Assembly (NCBI GenBank): GCA_965242845.1
Contig: CBDETC010000001.1
Coordinates: forward strand, 434,001-498,000
DNA: 64,000 nucleotides
DNA from: RHLJ01 sp965242845
GTDB lineage: Bacteria > Bacteroidota > Rhodothermia > Balneolales > Balneolaceae
Direction: 5' to 3'
Both the position numbers and the translations under genes were made by a program. Each line of letters begins with the position of its first letter. The first letter of the stretch is position 1. The notes beneath the pieces were generated by a model. It saw only the letters and a program-made list of their open reading frames with translations, did no database searches and was not told the origin of the DNA. Shown piece after piece: positions 28,195-35,241 of the stretch.

Positions 28195-28563
28195 TCACTC
28201 TATCCATTCTACTCGATCACTTAAAACCATTAAAGAAAAATCCTCAAGGTCATTTAATGGGTCTGCAGTAATTACAAAATATTCTGTGGCAGTTTCACTG
28301 ATTGAGAATCTGGTAATTACCGTAAGTGTATCTAATGATATGATATCCATATCTATATTGGTATAGTCTTCACTACCGCCTCCCATTGCAATAGGTCTTC
28401 GAAAATACGCTTGTCCATAATTAGCAGCTTCCATCATATCCTGCTTAATCATGTCTTTCACAGATTCGTCGCGAAATTTTTCAAATAAAACAAGACCGAA
28501 GACAGTAGCTAATCCTATAATGATCGTAACTAAAATCACTAATAGTAATTGTTGTTGTCCCAT
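28195..28563 (-). CDS. Minor pilin-like protein with MGQQQ N terminus
   Basis: A 122-residue protein whose first 15 residues, MGQQQLLLVILVTII, match those of the upstream pilin exactly. The hydrophobic helix (about 6-25) is followed by a small domain with AANYGQAYFRRP and GGGSEDYTN, matching AAAQGYYIKP and GGGGNDFTN in the upstream protein. A prepilin peptidase could cut after Gly2, but Glu5, normal in type IV pilins, is absent. I read it as a minor pilin or priming subunit. It lies behind a terminator-like hairpin, so it should be expressed less than the first pilin. Confidence 0.75.
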   Translation of the reverse strand: MGQQQLLLVILVTIIIGLATVFGLVLFEKFRDESVKDMIKQDMMEAANYGQAYFRRPIAMGGGSEDYTNIDMDIISLDTLTVITRFSISETATEYFVITADPLNDLEDFSLMVLSDRVEWIE

Positions 28564-28591
28564 GATTATTGATCAATTTCTAAATCGAGGT

Positions 28592-28627
28592 AAAAAAAAA
28601 GCTTTCCATTAAACTGGAAAGCTTTTT
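28592..28627 (-). terminator. Rho-independent terminator between the two pilin-like genes
   Basis: A perfect 13-base stem, AAAAAGCTTTCCA (28596-28608) and TGGAAAGCTTTTT (28615-28627), with a 6-base loop. On the minus strand it follows the major pilin stop by about 20 bases and ends in a run of nine U residues (28592-28600 read in reverse). Partial read-through would give abundant major pilin and less of the downstream machinery. Confidence 0.88.
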
Positions 28628-28645
28628 AGTAGAACAAATTTGTTC

Positions 28646-29092
28646 TTAGTTATTATCCGTCCAAGCAACGTTGCTCTCGGTAATAGTAGCAGATAAGCTT
28701 CCTCCACCTTCAGTAGCAGTTGAAGTAAGAGTTGGGGTACCTGTAATACGGCTAGTTGGGTGTGCAGTAACTACAAACTGAGTAGCATTACCACCACTAA
28801 TAGCGTAAACACCATTTGTATTTCTTGCAGTAGCACCATCATCAGCTACTGAATCAGCAGCAAATGCGATAGTGTTGAAAGAAAGGTTGGTGAAGTCGTT
28901 ACCACCACCACCAAGCATAGAAGGCTTGATGTAGTATCCTTGAGCTGCAGCAGCGATAGAAGCTACGTCATTTCTTACTGCATCAAGATTCGCAGAATCT
29001 GCAGAACTTGAGAAAGTATTGATTGCAACTACGGTAGCGATACCAACTATAATTGTTACTAAAATTACAAGAAGTAATTGTTGTTGACCCAT
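28646..29092 (-). CDS. Major pilin-like protein with MGQQQ N terminus
   Basis: A 148-residue protein. The N terminus MGQQQLLLVILVTIIVG forms a hydrophobic helix to about residue 25, as in type IV pilins, with a very short leader if cut after Gly2, and no Glu at mature position 5. The soluble part contains AAAQGYYIKPSMLGGGG (about 48-64), then a Thr/Ser/Ala-rich beta domain; no cysteine pair is present. It is first in the pilus locus, has the best ribosome site of the region (AGGAG, 6-base spacing) and is followed by a strong terminator, all typical of a highly expressed major subunit. Function inferred from these and from neighbours. Confidence 0.8.
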   Translation of the reverse strand: MGQQQLLLVILVTIIVGIATVVAINTFSSSADSANLDAVRNDVASIAAAAQGYYIKPSMLGGGGNDFTNLSFNTIAFAADSVADDGATARNTNGVYAISGGNATQFVVTAHPTSRITGTPTLTSTATEGGGSLSATITESNVAWTDNN

Positions 29093-29097
29093 GATGA

Positions 29098-29103
29098 TCT
29101 CCT
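29098..29103 (-). promoter_or_regulatory. Strong Shine-Dalgarno of the major pilin-like gene
   Basis: AGGAGA on the minus strand, 6 bases before the ATG. Many genes in this window lack such a site (tdk, thrA, pilB), so it marks this gene for efficient translation and fixes its start. Confidence 0.7.
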
Positions 29104-29125
29104 AGGTTTTTTTGTTTTTGTTGTT

Positions 29126-29153
29126 ATTGTACAAATTTCACAAATACTCGAAA
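29126..29153 (-). promoter_or_regulatory. Possible promoter of the pilus locus
   Basis: On the minus strand TACAAT (29126-29131) could be a -10 element, 16 bases downstream of TTTCGA (29148-29153), a poor -35. It is about 34 bases before the pilin ATG. No sigma-54 type GG/GC element is seen. Weak evidence. Confidence 0.3.
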
Positions 29154-29303
29154 GAAAGAAAATTAGAATTTCTTATTGCCTTTTTAATGAGTCTGTTAAG
29201 TAGATGATGTTACAATCTAATGATTACCAGTGAGAAAACTATTAAATAATTATTGTAATATGGGCGCTTTGAAATTTCGTTTTATTAAGGATTAAGAATT
29301 TTT

Positions 29304-30533
29304 ATGTCTCCTTCGGGAAAGTCCAATGACTATTATATAATCTTTTCGCTTTGGCTTATGGTATTTGCTGCCAGTAGCCAGGTAATGATTATCTCCCCTA
29401 TTCTTCCCAAAATCGGATTAGAACTAAATACTTCAGAAAGACTACTAAGTAGCCTAGTAGGTGTTTACGCCACTATGATTGGAATATTTGCAATCATTAT
29501 GGGTCCTTTATCAGATAAAATTGGAAGAAGGAAAATTCTTTTAATTGGTAGTTCGGGAATGACTATAGCCCTACTTCTACATAGTATGGCTGATAATTTC
29601 ACTTCTCTATTAGTTCTAAGAGCATTTGCTGGGATGGCTGGAGGGGTCTTGAGTGGTGCAGCAGTATCCTACGTAGGAGATTATTTTCCATATGAGAGAA
29701 GAGGATGGGCTAATGGCTGGATTATGAGTGGAATAGCAATGGGTCAAATCCTCGGAATACCATTAGGAACTTTTTTAGCCCAATTTTATGGCTTTAAGTT
29801 CCCTTTTATTCTCTTTGGAGCAATTATGGGCTTCACTACCATTTTGATTTTCTTTCGCCTTCCTCAGCCTAATGTAGAACTAGAAGTCTCGAAGATTACC
29901 TTACGGTATACTCTCACAAAGTATGTGAATCTTCTTAAAGTACGGGATATAAAAGCAGTAGCCTTCTCTTACTTGTTGATGTTTCTCAGCCTTTCCATTT
30001 TCTTGATTTATCTACCAGCCTGGCTAGTAAATGAGTTTGGAGTAAGCCTTGTTGAAATTGGTTGGGTGTTTTTTGCTGGTGGAATTGTTAATGCGATTAC
30101 TGGACCTAGTGCGGGTAAACTTTCCGATCGTATTGGTAGGAAGAATATGATCATTTTTTCATGCCTGGGTTTAGCAACATTGATGGGACTCACTATTTAT
30201 ATAATCAGTTCTTTTTGGGTTGCCTATATAGTATTTCCTGTTGCCATGCTATTAATAGCAATGAGAATCAGTCCATTCCAAGCTCTTTCTTCTGAGCTGG
30301 TAAAATCGAATAATCGAGGCTCATTAATGAGTTTATTAGTTGCGATTGGAAATGTAGGAGCTGGTTTGGCGGGTTATATAGCAGGACCGCTGTACGATAA
30401 ATTTGGCTATATAAGTAATACTACCTTTGGAGCATTTACAATAGTTTTGACTGCTTATGTGGTTTGGAAATATGTTCCGGAACCTGAGCTCAAAAAACAT
30501 ACTCCACAAGAATCTTTGGAAGTGGCGGAATAA
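29304..30533 (+). CDS. MFS transporter, drug-efflux-like
   Basis: A 409-residue inner-membrane protein with about 12 helices. The MFS motif A, GPLSDKIGRRKILLIG (about 63-78), occurs between helices 2 and 3, repeated in the second half as GKLSDRIGRKNMIIFS (about 271-286). The YVGDYFPYERRGWANGWI segment resembles motif C/B regions of antiporters. Proton-coupled efflux is likely; substrate unknown. Divergent from the pilus locus, with 211 bases between them that hold the pilin control region. Confidence 0.88.
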   Translation: MSPSGKSNDYYIIFSLWLMVFAASSQVMIISPILPKIGLELNTSERLLSSLVGVYATMIGIFAIIMGPLSDKIGRRKILLIGSSGMTIALLLHSMADNFTSLLVLRAFAGMAGGVLSGAAVSYVGDYFPYERRGWANGWIMSGIAMGQILGIPLGTFLAQFYGFKFPFILFGAIMGFTTILIFFRLPQPNVELEVSKITLRYTLTKYVNLLKVRDIKAVAFSYLLMFLSLSIFLIYLPAWLVNEFGVSLVEIGWVFFAGGIVNAITGPSAGKLSDRIGRKNMIIFSCLGLATLMGLTIYIISSFWVAYIVFPVAMLLIAMRISPFQALSSELVKSNNRGSLMSLLVAIGNVGAGLAGYIAGPLYDKFGYISNTTFGAFTIVLTAYVVWKYVPEPELKKHTPQESLEVAE

Positions 30534-30622
30534 AAAGTCTATTTTAGAATGAATATTATATCATTTACTATGTTTAGACTTGTAACTTTAGAAGTCTGAT
30601 ATTCTCTCTAAGTAAAAAAAAT

Positions 30623-32047
30623 ATGAAGCGAATACTCATCTACGCATTAGTTCTATTTTTCGTTGGAGCAGCTTGTGAATCCTCTAGCGATGATTTTGTA
30701 ACCATTCAAGGCAATGTTTCCGATGGAAGCTCGGGTAATGCATTAGCTGGCGCAGCTTTGATAATTACGGAGCCAATATCTTTAAGTAGTACATTTACAA
30801 GTGCAGATTCAGCTGGTAATTATATCTTTGACCAGATAGATATCAGTGATGCAACAGATATTACTATTAGAGCTTCTCAAACTGGATATATTTCAGAAAC
30901 TAAATCTGTTACTGCCCTACCAAATCAATCTATCAATCTTGATTTCGATTTACTTGCCGAAGGAACAGGTGGCGGAGGTGACGATGATGATGAAGTATTA
31001 GGCGAACCAGGCATTCCTGCAGCTATCGTTTTGACTAATGTAACAGAGGAATCGATCAACATCAGACAAACTGGTGGTACTGTAAGTTCTACATTCAGTT
31101 TTGAAGTTCAGGACTCTTCCGGAAGAAGTATGAATGAGGATACTCCGGTAGAAGTCAATTTTCAGATTTTAAGAGGACCAGGTGGAGGTGAGTCCGTTGT
31201 TCCGGAGCGCGTAACTACCAATTCTAATGGAGCAGTAGTTTCTAATTTGTTTAGTGGTGATTCAGCAGGTGTAGTAAGAATTGAAGCCTTTATTATTCGT
31301 GATGACAATGTCAGGATTTCTTCTTCTCCGATTGTTATCGCCATTCATGGAGGTTTTCCAGCTGCGGATCGATTCTTTGTTGCTCCTCCCAATTTTAACT
31401 TAGAAGGTTATGCTTATCTAGATGCTTCACTTGAATACACCATATCTGCAAGTGTGGGCGATCGTTGGGGTAACCCGGTAAAAGAAGGAACAGCTGTTGA
31501 CTTTAGAACAGAAGCCGGGATAATAGACGGATCTGCATTAACTAATGCCCGCGGCTTTGCTTCCGTAGTCTTGAGCCCTGATGGCAGTACTCCAGGTATG
31601 GGTACTTCCGATGTAGGTTTCTTCACCGTTACAGCTAAAACTGTAGATGAAAACAATAATTTTATAACCAGAGATGTAGAATTGCTGTTCACTACCAGAG
31701 AAGCCAATATCACTTTTACCTCAGGTGCTTTTGATATACCATCTAATGGTTCAGATAACGTTTCATTTACTGTTACCGATCTTAATGGCCGGCCAATGGC
31801 AGCTGGAACCACTATCAGTGTTACTTCCCTTTCGGATATAGAAGTTAGTGGCGATTCTGATATCGAGCTCGGAGATTATTTTACTGGAGGACCAGGGAGA
31901 ACAGAATTTGTTGTTACAGTATCTGATATAGATGAAGAAAATGGGACTACCCAGGCAGCAACTGTTACTGTAACCGTTACTACTCCATCCGGAAACCAAA
32001 CCTCGGCTACCTTAAACGGAACGCGAGCAAAGACTTTAAGGAAGTAA
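30623..32047 (+). CDS. Lipoprotein with carboxypeptidase-regulatory-like and Ig-like (invasin type) domains
   Basis: A 474-residue surface or periplasmic lipoprotein (signal with GAAC, Cys18). About 27-112 resembles a carboxypeptidase regulatory-like (CarboxypepD_reg) beta domain (VTIQGNVSDGSSGNALAGA). A Gly/Asp tract (about 114-121) leads to three Ig-like repeats at about 130-240, 260-360 and 365-470; the second and third contain lines such as VGDRWGNPVKEGTAVDF and VTDLNGRPMAAGTTISV, the pattern of Big-1/invasin domains. No catalytic site is seen. Likely adhesion or structural. Weak similarity between repeats makes exact borders uncertain. Confidence 0.72.
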   Translation: MKRILIYALVLFFVGAACESSSDDFVTIQGNVSDGSSGNALAGAALIITEPISLSSTFTSADSAGNYIFDQIDISDATDITIRASQTGYISETKSVTALPNQSINLDFDLLAEGTGGGGDDDDEVLGEPGIPAAIVLTNVTEESINIRQTGGTVSSTFSFEVQDSSGRSMNEDTPVEVNFQILRGPGGGESVVPERVTTNSNGAVVSNLFSGDSAGVVRIEAFIIRDDNVRISSSPIVIAIHGGFPAADRFFVAPPNFNLEGYAYLDASLEYTISASVGDRWGNPVKEGTAVDFRTEAGIIDGSALTNARGFASVVLSPDGSTPGMGTSDVGFFTVTAKTVDENNNFITRDVELLFTTREANITFTSGAFDIPSNGSDNVSFTVTDLNGRPMAAGTTISVTSLSDIEVSGDSDIELGDYFTGGPGRTEFVVTVSDIDEENGTTQAATVTVTVTTPSGNQTSATLNGTRAKTLRK

Positions 32048-32087
32048 GTTCACCTTAAGTCTACGTCTTCAATTTATTATTTTTATG

Positions 32088-32120
32088 ATGCGAGCATTAT
32101 TAAATGCGTAATGTTCGTAT
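32088..32120. promoter_or_regulatory. Near-perfect inverted repeat just before the MATE gene
   Basis: Arms ATGCGAGCATTA (32088-32099) and TAATGTTCGTAT (32109-32120) pair over 12 positions with wobbles and a 9-base centre. It ends 9 bases before the ATG at 32130. It could be a repressor operator or an RNA hairpin over the ribosome site. Confidence 0.4.
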
Positions 32121-32129
32121 CCTTCTTTG

Positions 32130-33530
32130 ATGGATACAGAAAAACAGCAATCCCTCTGGACGGATATAAAAGCTTCTATTGCAGGGACTCATCAGGATTT
32201 TACAGAAGGAAAAATAGGTCGAGCTATTTTATTGCTTTCCATTCCTATGGTGCTGGAAATGGGTATGGAATCGATATTTGCAGTTGTAGATATCTTCTTC
32301 GTCTCAAAATTAGGCGCTGATGCTGTCGCCACAGTAGGAATTACTGAATCGATAATTACTATTGTTTACGCTATCGCGATAGGCCTTGCTATGGGCACGA
32401 CTGCAATAGTAGCGCGAAGAATTGGAGAGAAAGATCCTGAAGGGGCAGCTAAATCTACTGTACAAGCGATTGTAGTTGGCTTATTAGCCTCCCTTCCTAT
32501 CTCTTTAATTGGAATTTTCTTTGCTCAAGATCTTCTTCGATTAATGGGAGCGGATCAGAATATTATTGACAATATGTATGGCTATACAGCAATCATGATT
32601 GGAAGTAATATGGTGATCATGTTGTTATTTGTGATCAATGCAGTATTCAGAGGTGCTGGAGATGCTGCTATTTCGATGAGAGTTCTTTGGCTTGCTAATG
32701 CTTTTAATATTGTATTAGACCCGATATTAATTTTTGGATGGTGGATATTCCCCGAATTAGGTGTTAAAGGAGCTGCGGTTGCTACTACAATAGGCCGTGG
32801 AATTGGAGTAATCTATCAATTCTACTTGCTTGCGGGTTCCTCCTCCAGAATAAAAGTTCTGAAAGAGCACGTGGCTTTGAACTGGGAAATTATGAAGCGT
32901 TTGATTCGGGTTTCTTTAGGAGGTATCGGACAATTCATAATAGCAACCTCAAGCTGGATTGGTCTGGTAAGAATAACCGCAGAATTTGGAAGCGTTACGG
33001 TTGCAGGGTATACCATAGCCATCCGTATTTTGATTTTCTCAATTCTTCCTTCATGGGGAATGAGTAATGCAGCCGCTACTCTTGTTGGACAGAATTTAGG
33101 AGCTGGGAAACCGGATAGAGCAGAAAAATCAACCTGGATGACTGCTGGTGTGAACATGATTTTCTTAGGATTTGTAGGAATAGTATTCTATACGTTCTCC
33201 GAGTTTTTAGTACGGCTGTTCACAGATGATGAAGCAATTATAGCTGTAGGAGCCCAATGCCTTAGGATTATAAGTTATGGATACTTAGCCTATGGCTTTG
33301 GTATGATTATTATTCAGGCATTTAATGGAGCTGGGGATACCAAGACCCCTACTATTATAAACTTCTTTTGTTTTTGGTTGATTGAAATACCCCTTGCCTA
33401 CTTCCTCGCTCTTGAACTAGGATGGGAACAAGAAGGAGTATTTTACTCAATTGTTGTAGCAGAGACTTTCCTGGGTATTTTCGGGTTTATTCTATTTAGA
33501 AGAGGAAAATGGAAAGAGGTATCAGTATAG
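32130..33530 (+). CDS. MATE-family multidrug efflux transporter
   Basis: A 466-residue protein with 12 predicted helices. Family features include ILLLSIPMVLEMGMESIFAVVDIFFVSKLGADAVATVG near the N terminus (written as the usual MATE start of helices 1-2) and the second-half equivalents GQFIIATSSWIGLVRI and AAATLVGQNLGAGKPDRAEK. Exports cationic compounds by Na+ or H+ exchange. I chose the ATG at 32130; a TTG one codon earlier is less likely. It is followed one base later by the SUI1 gene. Confidence 0.92.
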   Translation: MDTEKQQSLWTDIKASIAGTHQDFTEGKIGRAILLLSIPMVLEMGMESIFAVVDIFFVSKLGADAVATVGITESIITIVYAIAIGLAMGTTAIVARRIGEKDPEGAAKSTVQAIVVGLLASLPISLIGIFFAQDLLRLMGADQNIIDNMYGYTAIMIGSNMVIMLLFVINAVFRGAGDAAISMRVLWLANAFNIVLDPILIFGWWIFPELGVKGAAVATTIGRGIGVIYQFYLLAGSSSRIKVLKEHVALNWEIMKRLIRVSLGGIGQFIIATSSWIGLVRITAEFGSVTVAGYTIAIRILIFSILPSWGMSNAAATLVGQNLGAGKPDRAEKSTWMTAGVNMIFLGFVGIVFYTFSEFLVRLFTDDEAIIAVGAQCLRIISYGYLAYGFGMIIIQAFNGAGDTKTPTIINFFCFWLIEIPLAYFLALELGWEQEGVFYSIVVAETFLGIFGFILFRRGKWKEVSV

Positions 33531-33531
33531 T

Positions 33532-33756
33532 ATGAAAGTAAAAGTAAGCCTTGAAACCGGAGGAAGACGTGGAAAGCAAGTCTCAGTGATACGAGGTATC
33601 ACTCATAATCCCCAGGTGATTGAAAAGCTTGTCAAGAAACTCAAGTCACAGCTAGGAACAGGTGGAACCATAAAGGGAAAAGTAATAGAGATTCAGGGCA
33701 ATCATATAGCTAAAATCTCAAAACTATTAGAGCAAGAAGGATATACTGTTTCTTAA
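33532..33756 (+). CDS. SUI1/eIF1 (YciH) family translation factor
   Basis: A 74-residue protein matching the core of the SUI1 fold: GRRGKQVSVIRGITHNP (about 11-27), LVKKLKSQLGTGGTIKG (about 33-49) and IEIQGNHIAKISKLLEQEGY (about 52-71). In eukaryotes and archaea eIF1 guards start-codon choice; bacterial YciH is a non-essential relative thought to affect initiation fidelity or stress translation. It lacks the N-terminal tail of E. coli YciH (108 residues). It begins 1 base after the MATE gene, and its stop abuts that of the convergent metallopeptidase gene. Confidence 0.9.
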   Translation: MKVKVSLETGGRRGKQVSVIRGITHNPQVIEKLVKKLKSQLGTGGTIKGKVIEIQGNHIAKISKLLEQEGYTVS

Positions 33757-34251
33757 TTAAAGAGAAACTTTACTTTCTTGTTTAGGGTCCAGATCGTACA
33801 AAGAGGACGCAGTAGCCTGGATTGTTTTATACCACTCATTACCAAACTTGTCGTTAATCGAATAGAAGTCGGCAAAGTCAGGCCTCCTGATATTCATTTT
33901 CCATTCCTGAGTTTTGGACTTGAAAGTAGGATCTAAATGCAAAAGCTCGTGATAAATCATCATCTCTTTTGTTTTAGAATCCAGCATATCCCACAATTCC
34001 CCAGAGACTTCAATTAAATAATCATTTCCGGAATAGTATTTAACCTCTCTTGACGCTTTAATGCACTTTGCAGCTTTTTGCTTAGATATGTGCGGATATA
34101 CCAGGAAATACCCAATCTCAGCAGGGCCAAATTCAAGTTTATACTCTTTGATTACATTTTTTGCGATGGTCTCCATTTCCGGAGATTCCATCAGTTGTTT
34201 ATCAGAACTGGTTACTTCTGCTGCTTCTAGAAGATCGTTTTCGTGCATCAA
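33757..34251 (-). CDS. Putative metallopeptidase with HELLH motif (phage-type family)
   Basis: A 164-residue protein without signal peptide. MIYHELLHLD (about 98-107) fits the HExxH zinc motif; GPAEIGYFLVYPHISKQKAAKC (about 42-63) and the C-terminal RRPDFADFY segment match, from memory, the putative phage metallopeptidase family (PF18894-like). It has no neighbouring phage genes. Substrate unknown; related domains resemble SprT/YgjP-type proteases. It overlaps nothing and lies 8 bases from the DUF4920 gene, perhaps co-transcribed. Confidence 0.72.
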   Translation of the reverse strand: MMHENDLLEAAEVTSSDKQLMESPEMETIAKNVIKEYKLEFGPAEIGYFLVYPHISKQKAAKCIKASREVKYYSGNDYLIEVSGELWDMLDSKTKEMMIYHELLHLDPTFKSKTQEWKMNIRRPDFADFYSINDKFGNEWYKTIQATASSLYDLDPKQESKVSL

Positions 34252-34259
34252 CCTCTAAC

Positions 34260-34748
34260 TTATGATTTTGGGATTACAACACTTGTTGCAACTATTGAAT
34301 ATTCTTTTTGCTCTCCAACAATTTTATCACTGTCTTTTCCTGCGTCTTCCGCATAATGCTTTGCTTTCTCTTCGCTAAGTGTAGCTATAGAAAATTCTCC
34401 AACAAGAGTAACTGTTTTACCAGCGGAATTGGTTGGAATAAAAAAACCGTAGTCTTTGAAGGTGATTCTAGCTGTATAGTCTCCACTTTCCGCTATAAAA
34501 AAGCACCCTTTTTTGTTGCATACTTCTGCAATGGTTGTTACTAGTGTAACTTTAGTCCCAGTTTCTTTAGTTATTACTTCTTCGAGTTCTACAGCTTTAA
34601 GCGATTCGACCTTTATTTCTTCACCAAAAACTTCGTACTCATCAGTAGATATAACGGGTTCAGATAATCGAACCACAGTATCGGAGTCTTGAGAATAAGC
34701 TGTAAAGCTTAGTAGTGTTAGTACACTCAGTAGGAATATTTTCTTCAT
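34260..34748 (-). CDS. DUF4920-family periplasmic protein
   Basis: A 162-residue protein with a signal peptide (about 1-19). The conserved IAEVCNKKGCFFIAESGDYTARITFKDYGFF pattern (about 72-102, with two Cys five residues apart) is the hallmark of DUF4920, small beta-rich periplasmic proteins of Bacteroidota. The two cysteines could bind metal or a cofactor, but no function is established to my knowledge. Encoded directly upstream of the metallopeptidase and near the Cys-rich beta-propeller gene. Confidence 0.8.
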   Translation of the reverse strand: MKKIFLLSVLTLLSFTAYSQDSDTVVRLSEPVISTDEYEVFGEEIKVESLKAVELEEVITKETGTKVTLVTTIAEVCNKKGCFFIAESGDYTARITFKDYGFFIPTNSAGKTVTLVGEFSIATLSEEKAKHYAEDAGKDSDKIVGEQKEYSIVATSVVIPKS

Positions 34749-34848
34749 GATCTATAAGATAAAATTGATCAGTAAAGGTATGAACTTAAGCACCTTAAAT
34801 CATCTAAAAACTGATTGTATTCTCATAAATATCTGACTACCATTCTTT

Positions 34849-35241
34849 ATGAAAAGTGTACTAGTTGTCTTAGGGGCCTTCTTGTTTTCCATTTTTGTGG
34901 AAGGCTTTATAAGAATCATAGTCTTGTTCTACCACAAGTCAGAATTTACGTTCTGGGGTGTCTCAGCCCTGCCCTCTCCTTCTTGGGCTATCATTTTAGT
35001 GTTAGCTTCACTTTTAATTTACTGGTTAAGTGGTATGCTTACTGTTACAGCAACCATGCACTCTCCTAAAAAACACCTTCTTTCTCTTGCAGGTTTAATT
35101 CTGCTAATAAAAGGAAATGAAGTCTACCAAACGTATGATATAGAACCGTTATGGTATCTAATACTCATTCTATCTGCTCCTATTATTGGCCTGTATCTTT
35201 CATTCTTTGCTCATTCAAAAATTCATGAAAAAACCGATTAG
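34849..35241 (+). CDS. Small four-helix membrane protein, unknown function
   Basis: A 130-residue protein with four hydrophobic segments (about 3-23, 46-66, 77-93, 102-122) and short loops. The C-terminal tail is charged (HSKIHEKTD). I do not recognise a family. Its last 17 bases overlap the start of the downstream lipoprotein gene, so the two are probably translated together and may function jointly. Divergent from the DUF4920 gene. Confidence 0.65.
   Translation: MKSVLVVLGAFLFSIFVEGFIRIIVLFYHKSEFTFWGVSALPSPSWAIILVLASLLIYWLSGMLTVTATMHSPKKHLLSLAGLILLIKGNEVYQTYDIEPLWYLILILSAPIIGLYLSFFAHSKIHEKTD

Noticed and set aside
30961..30994. Gly then Asp codon run in the Ig-like lipoprotein gene as a slippage site
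   Set aside because: Codons are mixed and no perfect tandem unit is long enough to suggest phase variation.
31414..31999. Minus-strand frames opposite the Ig-like lipoprotein gene
   Set aside because: Composition mirrors the repeats of the plus-strand gene; no motif or start signal.
35186..35224. Upstream ATG for the CDCC lipoprotein
   Set aside because: It would put 13 extra residues before a complete lipoprotein signal peptide and lies deep inside the upstream membrane protein gene.
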